From: Actinophytocola sp036378875
GTDB taxonomy: Bacteria > Actinomycetota > Actinomycetes > Mycobacteriales > Pseudonocardiaceae
Assembly (NCBI RefSeq): GCF_036378875.1
Contig: NZ_DASUVO010000045.1
Coordinates: 115,485-179,484 of the forward strand
Reading direction: 5' to 3'
Length of the DNA: 64,000 nt
The notes beneath the pieces are model-generated. The model saw nothing but the letters and a program-made list of their open reading frames with translations, ran no database searches and was not told the origin of the DNA. The position numbers were made by a program, and so were the translations under genes. Below, in pieces: positions 1 to 7,482 of this stretch (position 1 is its first letter; the number at the start of each line of letters is the position of its first letter).

Positions 1-1
1 C

Positions 2-409
2 GGCGACCTGTTCACGTTGGGGGACATCGGATACCTCGACGAGGACGGGTACCTGTTCCTGTGCGACCGCAAGGCCGACATGATCATCTCCGGCGGGGTG
101 AACATCTACCCGGCGGAGATCGAGAACACGCTCGCGGTGCACGAGAAGGTCGCGGACGTCGCGGTTTTCGGGGTGCCGAACCCGGACTGGGGCGAGGAGA
201 TCAAGGCGGTCGTGCGGCCCGCCGACGGGATCGCGCCGGGCGACGAGCTGACAACCGAGCTGCTCGCGTTCGCCACGGAGCGGCTCGCCAAGTTCAAGCT
301 GCCCCGCTCCATCGACTACGTCGACGAACTACCCCGCGACCCGAACGGCAAGCTGTACAAACGAAAGCTTCGCGACCCGTACTGGGCCGACCAGGAACGC
401 GCCATCTGA
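2..409 (+). CDS. Acyl-CoA synthetase (AMP-forming), C-terminal part
   Basis: This is the C-terminal ~135 residues of an ANL-superfamily acyl-CoA ligase; the start lies before the window and the reading frame is open from base 2. Visible are the GDIGYLDEDGYLFLCDR segment with the hinge aspartate/arginine, the following ISGGVNIYPAEIE motif, and the C-terminal catalytic-lysine motif PNGKLYKRKL. The family adenylates a carboxylic acid and transfers it to CoA. The substrate cannot be read from this fragment. The neighbouring sterol genes make a lipid or sterol-derived acid plausible, but that is inference. The gene ends 847 bp before the convergent hydratase gene, separated by a repeat-rich gap. 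Confidence 0.9.
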   Translation, partial: GDLFTLGDIGYLDEDGYLFLCDRKADMIISGGVNIYPAEIENTLAVHEKVADVAVFGVPNPDWGEEIKAVVRPADGIAPGDELTTELLAFATERLAKFKLPRSIDYVDELPRDPNGKLYKRKLRDPYWADQERAI

Positions 410-582
410 CCGGACAAGCCAGACCCGGCCCAGTGCTTTGACTGCCTGCGCCGGCTCCGACGCGAGGGCCGACCGCTGTGATTAGGCGCGTTCGGCACGG
501 CGGCGCTGCTGTGAAAGGCGCGTTGGCTCGTCCACCCCAGATCCACCGATGATCATGCCGCCCGCGCGAGGTTCTGTGGCTC

Positions 583-607
583 CGCGGGCGAAGCCCGCTT
601 CGCGGGC
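583..607. repeat. Small GC-rich nested hairpin in gene-free gap
   Basis: The 25 bases contain GCGGGC, GCCCGC and GCGGGC with GCGAAGC/GCTTCGC complementarity, so two alternative short stems can form. It lies in the 410-1256 gap, in which I see no supportable gene: open frames there lack family resemblance and ribosome binding sites. It looks like a REP-type intergenic element. Confidence 0.4.
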
Positions 608-640
608 AGTGTCCGCGTGCCGAAGGACGCCTGCCACCGG

Positions 641-730
641 CGATGTCTCGAAAAGACGCTTTCGGGTCATTGAATGTCATCAGCGCGTCTTTCGAGACAT
701 CGGTGATGCCCCGAACGCGTCTTTCGGGAC
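641..730. repeat. Inverted repeat with GCGTCTTTCG units
   Basis: The left arm at 641-659 (cgatgtctcgaaaagacgc) pairs with the right arm at 685-702 (gcgtctttcgagacatcg) with a single bulged base. A third copy of the CGCGTCTTTCG(A/G)GAC core follows directly at 716-730 in the same orientation as the right arm. The element is intergenic, downstream of the acyl-CoA synthetase, and overlaps no convincing gene. Its function is unknown; it could act in transcription termination or be a dispersed non-coding repeat. Confidence 0.6.
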
Positions 731-760
731 CCGCGAAGCGCCTGACCAGGCCCACAACTC

Positions 761-781
761 TCGGGATGTGCGACATCCCGA
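761..781. repeat. Perfect 9-bp-stem hairpin
   Basis: TCGGGATGT (761-769) and ACATCCCGA (773-781) form a perfect 9-bp stem around a 3-base loop. No T-run follows, so it is not a classical intrinsic terminator. It belongs to the repeat cluster that fills 410-1256. Confidence 0.5.
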
Positions 782-1002
782 CAAGATCATCGGCGGATCT
801 GGGTCCACCGCTAGGAACGCGCCGGTCACCACACCGCGTGTGTGGTGACCGCGCCTTTCGCAGCGAGACCCGGCGAACCGCGGCGGTGACGCCACTGAGG
901 TCCGCGCCGCTTGTGAAACCGGCGGCCTCCGGCCCCCGGTTTCCAGCGTACCGGGCACCACCGACAATCCCGGCCGCTCCGGCTGCCGCCTGTGGACAAC
1001 CT

Positions 1003-1137
1003 GCGCGTGTCCAACACACTGAACCCGCGTGTCCAACCACACCGACCGGTGAGTTCAACAGTCATGCACGTGACTGAATTGTTGAACTCACCGGTCCAGA
1101 TTGTTGGACACGCGGGTCTGGAGTGTTGGACACGCGC
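1003..1137. repeat. 135-bp near-palindrome between convergent genes (junction repeat 1)
   Basis: The left arm from 1003 (GCGCGTGTCCAACAC...) and the right arm ending at 1137 (...GTGTTGGACACGCGC) are near-perfect complements, with further paired blocks CCCGCGTGTCCAA / TTGGACACGCGGG and ACCGGTGAGTTCAACA / TGTTGAACTCACCGGT-like. The centre is GTCA...TGAC near 1062-1073. The element lies between the plus-strand acyl-CoA synthetase and the minus-strand hydratase, 120 bp from the stop of the latter. The same GTGTCCAAC words recur in the junction repeat at 58741-58882. A role as a bidirectional terminator or REP-like element is inference. Confidence 0.8.
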
Positions 1138-1256
1138 GGGGTGTGGATGACCTCGGGCTACGGCGGCGGGAATGTCGGTGGGTTGCCGTAGGCTGGAAAC
1201 CGGGGGGCCGGAGGCCGGTCCCCGGTGGTTCGGCCGGCCCGGCCGGCCGGGTGGGG

Positions 1257-2027
1257 CTACTTGCCTTCGAAGTTTGGCTTTCGTTTTTCTGCGAAGGCTT
1301 TTGGGCCTTCCTTTGCGTCGGCGCTGCGGAAGACCGCCATGCCGTTGCGGGCGTCGATCTCGAAGGCCTCGTTTTCCGGTAGGCCTTCCGTCTCGCGGAT
1401 CGTGCGGAGCATCGCCTGTACCGCCAAGGGGCCGTTCGCCGCGATCGTGTGGGCGATCTCCATGGCCTTCGGCAACGCTTCGCCGTCTGGGACCACGTGG
1501 CCGATCAGGCCCATCTGGAGTGCCTCGTCCGCTCGGAGGTGTCGGCCGGTCAGCAGTACGTCCATTGCCAGCGTGTACGGGATCTGACGGGGTAGCCGCA
1601 CGGCCGAGCCGCCCAGTGGGTACAGGCCCCACCGTGCCTCCGAGACGCCGAAGCGGGCACTCGAACCGGCCACGCGGATGTCCGTGGCCTGCAGGATCTC
1701 CGTGCCGCCCGCGATGGCGGGGCCCTCGACGGCCGCGATGAGGGGCTTGGTCAGGCGGCGGCCCTTCAGCAGCGGCTCGATCCTCGCCGCGTCGAAGGAC
1801 GACTCGCCCGGGTGGTTGGCGGTCATCGCCTTCAGGTCGGCGCCCGCGCAGAACGCGCCGCCCGCGCCGGTCAGGATGCAGCAGCGGATGGACTCGTCCT
1901 CGTCCACGCGGTCCCACGCCTCGCGCATGATCTTGAGCATCTCGGAGGACAGTGCGTTTCTGGCCTCCGGGCGGTTCATCGTCACGATCAGCACGTGCTC
2001 GTCCTGCTCGACTAGGCAGTCCGCCAT
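1257..2027 (-). CDS. echA19: Enoyl-CoA hydratase, EchA19-like (steroid side chain)
   Basis: This 256-aa crotonase-fold protein hydrates an enoyl-CoA; M. tuberculosis EchA19 acts on steroid enoyl-CoA. The oxyanion-hole segments are CAGADL (60-65) and GPAIAGG (102-108), and both crotonase glutamates are present at E110 (GGTE) and E130 (GVSE). Blocks such as RNALS.EM, LLKGRRLTKPLIAAVEGP and AFAEKR.PNF match remembered EchA19 closely. The ATG at 2027 is chosen because GGAGGTGA lies just upstream and it gives the family length; the open frame runs further but as an unrelated sequence. It is divergent from the fadD19-like gene over 57 bp carrying a KstR-like site, exactly as echA19/fadD19 are in M. 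tuberculosis. The orthology claim rests on similarity by eye and synteny. Confidence 0.88.
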   Translation of the reverse strand: MADCLVEQDEHVLIVTMNRPEARNALSSEMLKIMREAWDRVDEDESIRCCILTGAGGAFCAGADLKAMTANHPGESSFDAARIEPLLKGRRLTKPLIAAVEGPAIAGGTEILQATDIRVAGSSARFGVSEARWGLYPLGGSAVRLPRQIPYTLAMDVLLTGRHLRADEALQMGLIGHVVPDGEALPKAMEIAHTIAANGPLAVQAMLRTIRETEGLPENEAFEIDARNGMAVFRSADAKEGPKAFAEKRKPNFEGK

Positions 2028-2060
2028 CAATTCACCTCCGAGAAGGGCATTGCCAGGAAC

Positions 2061-2074
2061 GATAACACGTTCTA
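2061..2074. promoter_or_regulatory. KstR-like operator (one mismatch) in echA19/fadD19 promoter
   Basis: GATAACACGTTCTA fits TNNAACNNGTTNNA, the published KstR operator pattern of mycobacteria and rhodococci, except for G instead of T at position 1. It lies in the 57-bp divergent promoter, 11 bases upstream of the GTG start at 2085 and 34 bases from the ATG at 2027, so one bound repressor could control both genes. Confidence 0.6.
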
Positions 2075-2084
2075 GTTTAGTCCC

Positions 2085-3710
2085 GTGGCCCTCAACATCG
2101 CGGACCTCTTCGAGCATGCAGTCGACGCTTTTCCGGACCGGGTCGCGATCGCGTGCGGCGACCGCACGGCGACCTACGCCGAGCTGGAAGGGCGTGCCAA
2201 CCAACTGGCCCATCACCTGGCCGAACAGGGTATCGGGCACGGCAACCACGTCGGGTTCTACACGCGCAACTCCATCGAGGCGATCGAGACGTTGCTCGCC
2301 GTGTACAAACTGCGCGCGGTGCCGGTTAACGTGAACTACCGCTATGTCGAGAACGAGTTGCGATATCTGTTCGACAACGCCGATCTCGTCGCGGTCGTCC
2401 ACGAACGGCGCTACTCCGACAAGGTGACCGCGGTCCTGCCGGACACGCCGGGTGTCCGGCACACGATCGTCATCGAGGACGGCACCGACCTGGAGTCCGG
2501 GAGCGTCGAGTACGAGGCCGCGCTCGCGGCCCAGCGGACCGACCGGGACTTCGACGAACGCAGCCCCGACGACATCTACATCCTGTTCACCGGCGGCACC
2601 ACCGGCTTCCCCAAGGGCGTCATGTGGCGCCACGAGGACGTCTGGCGCACGCTCGGCGGCGGCATCGACTTCTACACCGGCGAGCACCTGGCCGACGAGT
2701 GGACGCAGTCGGAGAAGGGCAAGGAGTCCGGCGGCATGACCCGGCTCCCGTGCGCGCCGCTGATCCACGGCGCGGCCCAGTGGGCGACGCTGCCCTCGCT
2801 GTTCGCCGGCGACAAGGTGGTCCTGCTGCCGCAGTTCGACGCGCACGAGGTGTGGAAGGCGGTCGAACGGCACAAGGTCCAGGTGATGACGATCGTCGGC
2901 GACGCGATGGCGCGGCCGCTGCTCGAGGCGCTCCGCGAGGGCGGCTACGACGTCTCCTCGGTCTTCGCGTTCTCGAGCCACGCCGCGCTGTTCTCGCCGT
3001 CGGTGAAGGAGCAGTTCCTCGAGGTGCTGCCACCGAACGCGGTGATCACCGACGCCATCGGCTCGTCGGAGTCCGGCTTCCAGGGCATCGGCCTGATCCT
3101 CAAGGGCACCAAGGTGGACTCCAGCCTGCCCAGGGTGAAGAGCGGCCCCAAGACCATCGTGATCAACGACGACAACCAGAAGACCGCGCCGGGTGAGGTC
3201 GGCTGGCTCGCGCGTGGCGGGCACGTGCCGGTCGGCTACTACAAGGACCCGGAGAAGACCGCGACGATCTTCCGTGAGGTCGACGGCGAGCGGTACGTGG
3301 TGGCCGGCGACTACGCCCGGTTGGAGGAGGACGGCACGATCACGTTGCTGGGCCGGGGAAACGTCTCGATCAACACCGGCGGCGAGAAGGTGTTCCCCGA
3401 GGAGGTCGAGGCGGCGCTGAAGTCCCACCCGGACGTGTACGACGCGCTCGTGGTCGGTGTGCCGGACGAGCGGCTCGGGCAGCGGGTCGCGGCGCTCGTG
3501 CAGCCGTGGGAGGGTCGCGAGATCGACTTCGCGGCACTCGACGCGCACGTGCGCGGGCACGTCGCCGGGTACAAGACGCCACGCAGCGTCTGGACCGTCG
3601 AGCAGATCGGCCGCGCGCCGAGCGGAAAACCCGACTATCCCTGGGCGAAGAAGTACGCGGAAGAGAACGAACCGGCGTGGAAGGCGGCCAATGTCGCTGC
3701 GGGAGCGTAG
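2085..3710 (+). CDS. fadD19: Steroid acyl-CoA ligase, FadD19-like
   Basis: This 541-aa ANL ligase resembles FadD19, which activates the C26 carboxylate of 3-oxocholest-4-en-26-oate with CoA at the start of sterol side-chain beta-oxidation. It shows the P-loop TGGTTGFPKG (169-178) followed by VMWRHED, the IGSSESGF motif, the hinge segment GDYARLEEDGTITLLGRG, the SINTGGEKVFPEEVE block and the catalytic lysine in SGKPDYPW (about K515). Long stretches (N-terminal ALNIADL, NVNYRYVE.ELRYLFDN, ALFSPS.KE) match remembered FadD19. The GTG start gives that N-terminus. It is divergent from echA19 and shares its KstR-like site; downstream, a nitronate monooxygenase-family gene and a Nudix gene follow with minimal gaps, so one transcript is likely. 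Confidence 0.88.
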   Translation: MALNIADLFEHAVDAFPDRVAIACGDRTATYAELEGRANQLAHHLAEQGIGHGNHVGFYTRNSIEAIETLLAVYKLRAVPVNVNYRYVENELRYLFDNADLVAVVHERRYSDKVTAVLPDTPGVRHTIVIEDGTDLESGSVEYEAALAAQRTDRDFDERSPDDIYILFTGGTTGFPKGVMWRHEDVWRTLGGGIDFYTGEHLADEWTQSEKGKESGGMTRLPCAPLIHGAAQWATLPSLFAGDKVVLLPQFDAHEVWKAVERHKVQVMTIVGDAMARPLLEALREGGYDVSSVFAFSSHAALFSPSVKEQFLEVLPPNAVITDAIGSSESGFQGIGLILKGTKVDSSLPRVKSGPKTIVINDDNQKTAPGEVGWLARGGHVPVGYYKDPEKTATIFREVDGERYVVAGDYARLEEDGTITLLGRGNVSINTGGEKVFPEEVEAALKSHPDVYDALVVGVPDERLGQRVAALVQPWEGREIDFAALDAHVRGHVAGYKTPRSVWTVEQIGRAPSGKPDYPWAKKYAEENEPAWKAANVAAGA

Positions 3711-3730
3711 TGAAGGAGGCGGCTGGGCGG

Positions 3731-4834
3731 ATGAGCGCAGCGACCAATTCAACACTGTCTGAGAAGTTTGGCATCCAGTACCCGATCTTCGGGTTCACGC
3801 CGTCGGAACACGTCGCCGCGGCCATCAGCCGGGCAGGTGGGCTCGGTGTGCTCGGTTGCGTCCGGTTCAACGACCCGGCCGACCTCGACGCCGCGCTGGA
3901 CTACATGGACGAGAACACCGACGGCAAACCGTACGGTGTGGACATCGTCATGCCGGCCAAGATCCCGACCGAGGGCACGTCGACGGACCTGTCCGCGCTC
4001 GTTCCCGAGGGACACAAGGACTTCGTCGAGCGAACGCTGCTGAAGCTCGGTGTGCCGCCATTGTCGGGGGACGAGGCGAACAGCGCGGGTGTCCTCGGCT
4101 GGCTGCACTCCGTCGCACGGTCGCATGTGGACGTCGCGTTGGGACACCGCATCTCGTTGATCGCCAACGCGCTTGGCTCCCCGCCGGTCGACGTGATCGA
4201 GCAGGCGCACGAGCACGGCGTGCCGGTCGCCGCCCTGGCCGGCACCGCGGCCCACGCACGACGGCACGTCGACAACGGCGTGGACATCGTGGTGGCGCAA
4301 GGCTACGAGGCCGGCGGGCACACCGGTGAGATCGCGTCGATGGTGCTCGTCCCGGAGGTGGTCGACGCGGTCGGCGACCAGGTGCCGGTGCTGGCCGCCG
4401 GCGGTATCGGCAGCGGCCGCCAGGTGCTGGCGGCACATGCTCTCGGCGCGTCCGGCGTGTGGATGGGCTCGTACTGGCTCACCACGGCGGAGTACCAGCT
4501 CGGTGACAGTCCAATTCAGACCGCGTTGGTGCGGGCCAGCTCCAGCGACACCGTGCGTGCCCGCATCTACACGGGCAAGCCGGCCCGTCTGCTGAAGAAC
4601 AAGTGGACGCAGGCGTGGACCGAGCCGGACGCGCCAGAGCCGTTGCCGATGCCGCTGCAGAACCTGCTCGTCGGCGAGGCGCACCTGCGCATGATGCGTG
4701 GCGGCGACCCCGACGTCGTCGCGATGCCGGTCGGGCAGATCGTCGGTCGCATGAACGAGGTCCGCCCGGTCGCCGAGGTGATGGCGAGCCTGCTGACCGA
4801 GATCGAGGAGGCACGCGCCAGACTGAAGGTGTGA
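3731..4834 (+). CDS. Nitronate monooxygenase / 2-nitropropane dioxygenase family flavoprotein
   Basis: This 367-aa TIM-barrel FMN enzyme belongs to the NMO/NPD family. The N-terminus (FGIQYPIFGFTPSEHVAAA.S.AGGLGVLG) and the QGYEAGGHTGE motif (about 190-200, with the conserved His197) are family hallmarks, followed by the phosphate-binding VLAAGGIGSGRQ. It resembles mycobacterial Rv1533-type proteins. In sterol-degrading actinobacteria a relative (IpdC) is an enoyl-CoA reductase of ring degradation, so the name nitronate monooxygenase may not describe the true substrate. ATG 3731 follows GGAGG at 11 bases; an in-frame GTG at 3710, overlapping the fadD19 stop, is an alternative. It is the second gene of the fadD19 operon. 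Confidence 0.82.
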   Translation: MSAATNSTLSEKFGIQYPIFGFTPSEHVAAAISRAGGLGVLGCVRFNDPADLDAALDYMDENTDGKPYGVDIVMPAKIPTEGTSTDLSALVPEGHKDFVERTLLKLGVPPLSGDEANSAGVLGWLHSVARSHVDVALGHRISLIANALGSPPVDVIEQAHEHGVPVAALAGTAAHARRHVDNGVDIVVAQGYEAGGHTGEIASMVLVPEVVDAVGDQVPVLAAGGIGSGRQVLAAHALGASGVWMGSYWLTTAEYQLGDSPIQTALVRASSSDTVRARIYTGKPARLLKNKWTQAWTEPDAPEPLPMPLQNLLVGEAHLRMMRGGDPDVVAMPVGQIVGRMNEVRPVAEVMASLLTEIEEARARLKV

Positions 4835-5364
4835 TCCGGACTGTTTCTTCGAAGGTCGTGTACGAGAACCCGTGGATGACGCTGCGTGAGGACGAGATCG
4901 AGTTCGAGGACGGCTCGCGCGGCATCTACTCGGTGCTCGACAAACCCGACTTCGCGCTGGTCATACCGATGGAGAACGACGGTTTCCACCTGGTGGAGGA
5001 GTACCGGTACCCGCTCGGTGAGCGCCGGTGGCAGTTCCCCCAGGGCGCCTTCCCACAGGGCGTGACCGGCACGCCGGAGGAACTGGGCGCCGCGGAACTG
5101 GAGGAGGAGACGGGGTTCAAGGCCGGCCGGCTGGAACAGCTCGGCTACCTCAACACCGCGCACGGCATCACCAACCAGAGCTACCACGTGTTCCTGGCGA
5201 CCGAGTTGACGCCGGGCGAGCCGCGCCGCGAGGTGACCGAGCAGGACATGCGGCAGGAGTGGTTCCCCCGCAAGGACGTGGAGCGCATGTTCCGCGACGG
5301 CGTCATCACGGACGACTCGTCGCTGGCCGCCTATCTGCTTCTGCGGATGCGCGCGGAAGAGTGA
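4831..5364 (+). CDS. Nudix hydrolase
   Basis: This 177-aa Nudix-fold protein probably cleaves a nucleoside diphosphate linked to another moiety, as ADP-ribose pyrophosphatase-type members do. The box region GVTGTPEELGAAELEEETGF (77-96) retains the ELxEExGF glutamates, but the arginine of the REUXEE signature is alanine and the upstream GE is GT, so metal-binding residues should be checked. The start is GTG, overlapping the preceding stop (GTGA), indicating coupling to the flavoenzyme gene. Its 3' end overlaps the convergent histidine kinase gene by 59 bp. A close paralogue, about two-thirds identical by eye, sits at 11237-11761. Confidence 0.85.
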   Translation: MIRTVSSKVVYENPWMTLREDEIEFEDGSRGIYSVLDKPDFALVIPMENDGFHLVEEYRYPLGERRWQFPQGAFPQGVTGTPEELGAAELEEETGFKAGRLEQLGYLNTAHGITNQSYHVFLATELTPGEPRREVTEQDMRQEWFPRKDVERMFRDGVITDDSSLAAYLLLRMRAEE

Positions 5365-6709
5365 GCGTGAACACGGCGCCGCCCTCGTTGTGCACCTCGA
5401 GCCGGCCGCCGTGGACGAGCGCGTTCTCCCGTGCGATGGCAAGGCCCAGCCCGCTGCTCAGACTGGACGTGCGGGACCGGTCGCCGCGGACGAAGCGGTC
5501 GAACAGGATCGGCATGAGATCCGCCGGCACGCCGGGGCCGCAGTCGGCGAACCGGACGGTCACCCCCTCCGGCGCGGTCGTGTCGATCGTGACGGTGACC
5601 GGTTCGGCGCCGTGCCGTTTGGCGTTCACGAGCAGGTTGCAGGCAATGGTGTGCAGCCGCCGCGGGTCTGCGGTCACGGTCGCGTCCCCGACGACCGTCG
5701 CGCTGCTGGCGCTGACCTCCACCGCGTCCATCAGCAGTGCACGGAGGTCGACCGGCTCTGGCCGGAAGTCGGCCACACCAGCGTCGAAACGGGAGATCTC
5801 CAGCAGGTCCTCGACCAGCCGCGCGAGCCGGCGGGTCTGGGTGCCGAGCAGCCGTGCGGACCGGGCCCGCGCCTCCGGGTCGGCGTCCGCCAGGCTGTCG
5901 ACCACCGCGATCATCGCCGCCACCGGTGTGCGCAGGTCGTGGGTGACGTCGGCGATGAACCGCCGCTGCTGCTCGATCGACGCGCCGAGCCTGCCGGCCA
6001 TCGTGTTGAACGAGCGGGTGAGGTCAGCCAGCTCGTCCCGCCCGCGCACCCGGAGGCGGATGTCCAGCTCGCCCTGGCCCAGACGGCGTGCGGCGGCCGC
6101 GACCCGGCGCACCGGCCGCTGGATGCCACTCGCGGCGAGCAGCGCCGCGACCAGGCCGACGACCGTGACGCCCAGGGCGATCGCCGCGAGGTCGCGCTGC
6201 AGCACGGTGAGCTCCTGTCGCATCGCGGCCAGGTCGTAGTACTCGATGAGCACGATGTCGGGCGGGATGACCGCGACGAACGCCAGCACCGGTGGGCCCG
6301 CGACGGCGGGCAGTTCGGCGCTGGCCTTCCCGGTCCGGAAGGCCTCGTTGATCAGCTCGGTCGGCAGGTCGTCGGAGATCCGCTTCAGCGGCGCGGACAT
6401 CGAGGAAAAGCCCGTCGCCGTCCTGTCGGCCTGCGGAGAGGACGTCGTCGCGAGGTCGTACAGCACCCAGTCGATGCCGCGCCTGCCGTTCATGTAGTCG
6501 GCGGCGGCCTGGAACGCGTCCGTTGCTCCCACGGCGATGTCCCGCACCTGGGCGAGGTCCGAGGTGAAGCCCGCGTTCGCCGACGCGGTGAAGCGACCCT
6601 CGATCGTGCTGGTCTGCAGGCGGTACGCGGCGATGCCCATCCCGGCTGCGGTGGTGATCGTGATGAGCACGATCACGAGCGTGATCCGTGTGCGCAGCCC
6701 GGGTCTCAC
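5306..6709 (-). CDS. Sensor histidine kinase (HAMP-HisKA-HATPase)
   Basis: This 467-aa membrane sensor has a first TM helix at about 8-28, an extracellular region of ~145 residues, a second TM at about 175-195, HAMP to about 248, the phospho-acceptor His257 in FIADVTHDLRTP, an N-box (NLLVNAKRHG) and ATP-binding DCGPGVP and SGLGLAIA motifs. GTG 6709 is chosen because it overlaps the response-regulator stop (GTGA) and directly precedes the first hydrophobic helix. It forms an operon with the regulator at 6706-7392. The gene is divergently placed relative to the large secreted peptidase, which may be a target; that is inference. Its 3' 59 bp overlap the Nudix gene. Confidence 0.9.
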   Translation of the reverse strand: MRPGLRTRITLVIVLITITTAAGMGIAAYRLQTSTIEGRFTASANAGFTSDLAQVRDIAVGATDAFQAAADYMNGRRGIDWVLYDLATTSSPQADRTATGFSSMSAPLKRISDDLPTELINEAFRTGKASAELPAVAGPPVLAFVAVIPPDIVLIEYYDLAAMRQELTVLQRDLAAIALGVTVVGLVAALLAASGIQRPVRRVAAAARRLGQGELDIRLRVRGRDELADLTRSFNTMAGRLGASIEQQRRFIADVTHDLRTPVAAMIAVVDSLADADPEARARSARLLGTQTRRLARLVEDLLEISRFDAGVADFRPEPVDLRALLMDAVEVSASSATVVGDATVTADPRRLHTIACNLLVNAKRHGAEPVTVTIDTTAPEGVTVRFADCGPGVPADLMPILFDRFVRGDRSRTSSLSSGLGLAIARENALVHGGRLEVHNEGGAVFTLTLPRASAEADRRPATSRP

Positions 6710-7392
6710 GGCTGGGCCAGGCGGTAGCCGAGCCCGCGCACGGTCCGCAGGATCGACGGGTTGGCGGGGTCGTCCTCGATCTTGGCGCGGAGCCTCGCCA
6801 CGGTGGCGTCCACGATCCGGGAGTCGCCGACGTAGCCGTAGTCCCACACCTGCTTGAGCAAGGCCTGCCTGCTCAGCACCTGACCCGGATGCCGGGCGAA
6901 CTCGAGGAGCAGCCGCAGTTCGGTGGCCGTGAGGTGCAGTTCGGCGCCGTTCCTGGTCACGAGCATCGCGGCACTGTCGATCGCCAGCGCGCCGACCCGC
7001 AGAGCCGGCTCACGCGTCGGCGTCGGGACCACCCTGCGCAGCACCGCCTTCATCCGCGCGTCGATGATCCGCGGCTCGGACGGCTTGATCACGTAGTCGT
7101 CCGCGCCGCCTTCCAGCCCGACGACCACGTCGATCGGATCGCCTCGGGCGGTCAGGAGGAGCACGGGCACCATGCTCTTCGCCCGGACACGGCGGCAGAC
7201 CTCGAAACCGTCGATGCCGGGCAGCATCACGTCGAGCAGCACGACATCGATGGCGGGACCGGGGCCGAACAACGTGTCCAGCGCCTGCTCACCGGTGCTG
7301 GCCACCCGGATCTCGTGGCCAAGCCCGCCGAGCCCGACCGAGAGCGCCTCGGCCAACGCGTCGTCGTCCTCGACCAGAAGAACTCGCGGCAT
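6706..7392 (-). CDS. OmpR-family response regulator
   Basis: This 228-aa regulator has a receiver domain with acidic pocket EDD (8-10), phospho-acceptor D54 in LLDVMLPG and conserved K103 (VIKP), then a winged-helix DNA-binding domain (LTATELRLLLEFARHPGQVLSR ... VDATVARLRAKIEDDP ... RTVRGLGYRL, abbreviated here). It pairs with the downstream kinase. It lies 90 bp from the divergently transcribed S8 peptidase gene, whose promoter it may control. Confidence 0.93.
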   Translation of the reverse strand: MPRVLLVEDDDALAEALSVGLGGLGHEIRVASTGEQALDTLFGPGPAIDVVLLDVMLPGIDGFEVCRRVRAKSMVPVLLLTARGDPIDVVVGLEGGADDYVIKPSEPRIIDARMKAVLRRVVPTPTREPALRVGALAIDSAAMLVTRNGAELHLTATELRLLLEFARHPGQVLSRQALLKQVWDYGYVGDSRIVDATVARLRAKIEDDPANPSILRTVRGLGYRLAQP

Positions 7393-7482
7393 GACCGCAC
7401 GATAGCCGTTGTCGTGATCTTGTCACGAAATCCGCACACGACGCGGACGGTGGCCGAACCTGTGCGTGTCACGGTGAGGTGC

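Noticed and set aside
761..781. Intrinsic terminator of the acyl-CoA synthetase
   Set aside because: The stem is perfect but no T-run follows and it lies 350 bp after the stop codon; kept only as a repeat.
294..1058. Possible genes in the 410-1256 gap (minus and plus frames)
   Set aside because: Translations follow the inverted repeats, have no recognisable domain, and no start has a ribosome binding site.
2028..3755. N-terminal extension of the EchA19-like frame on the minus strand
   Set aside because: The extra residues are the antisense of fadD19; the ATG at 2027 has a strong GGAGGTGA and gives the family length.
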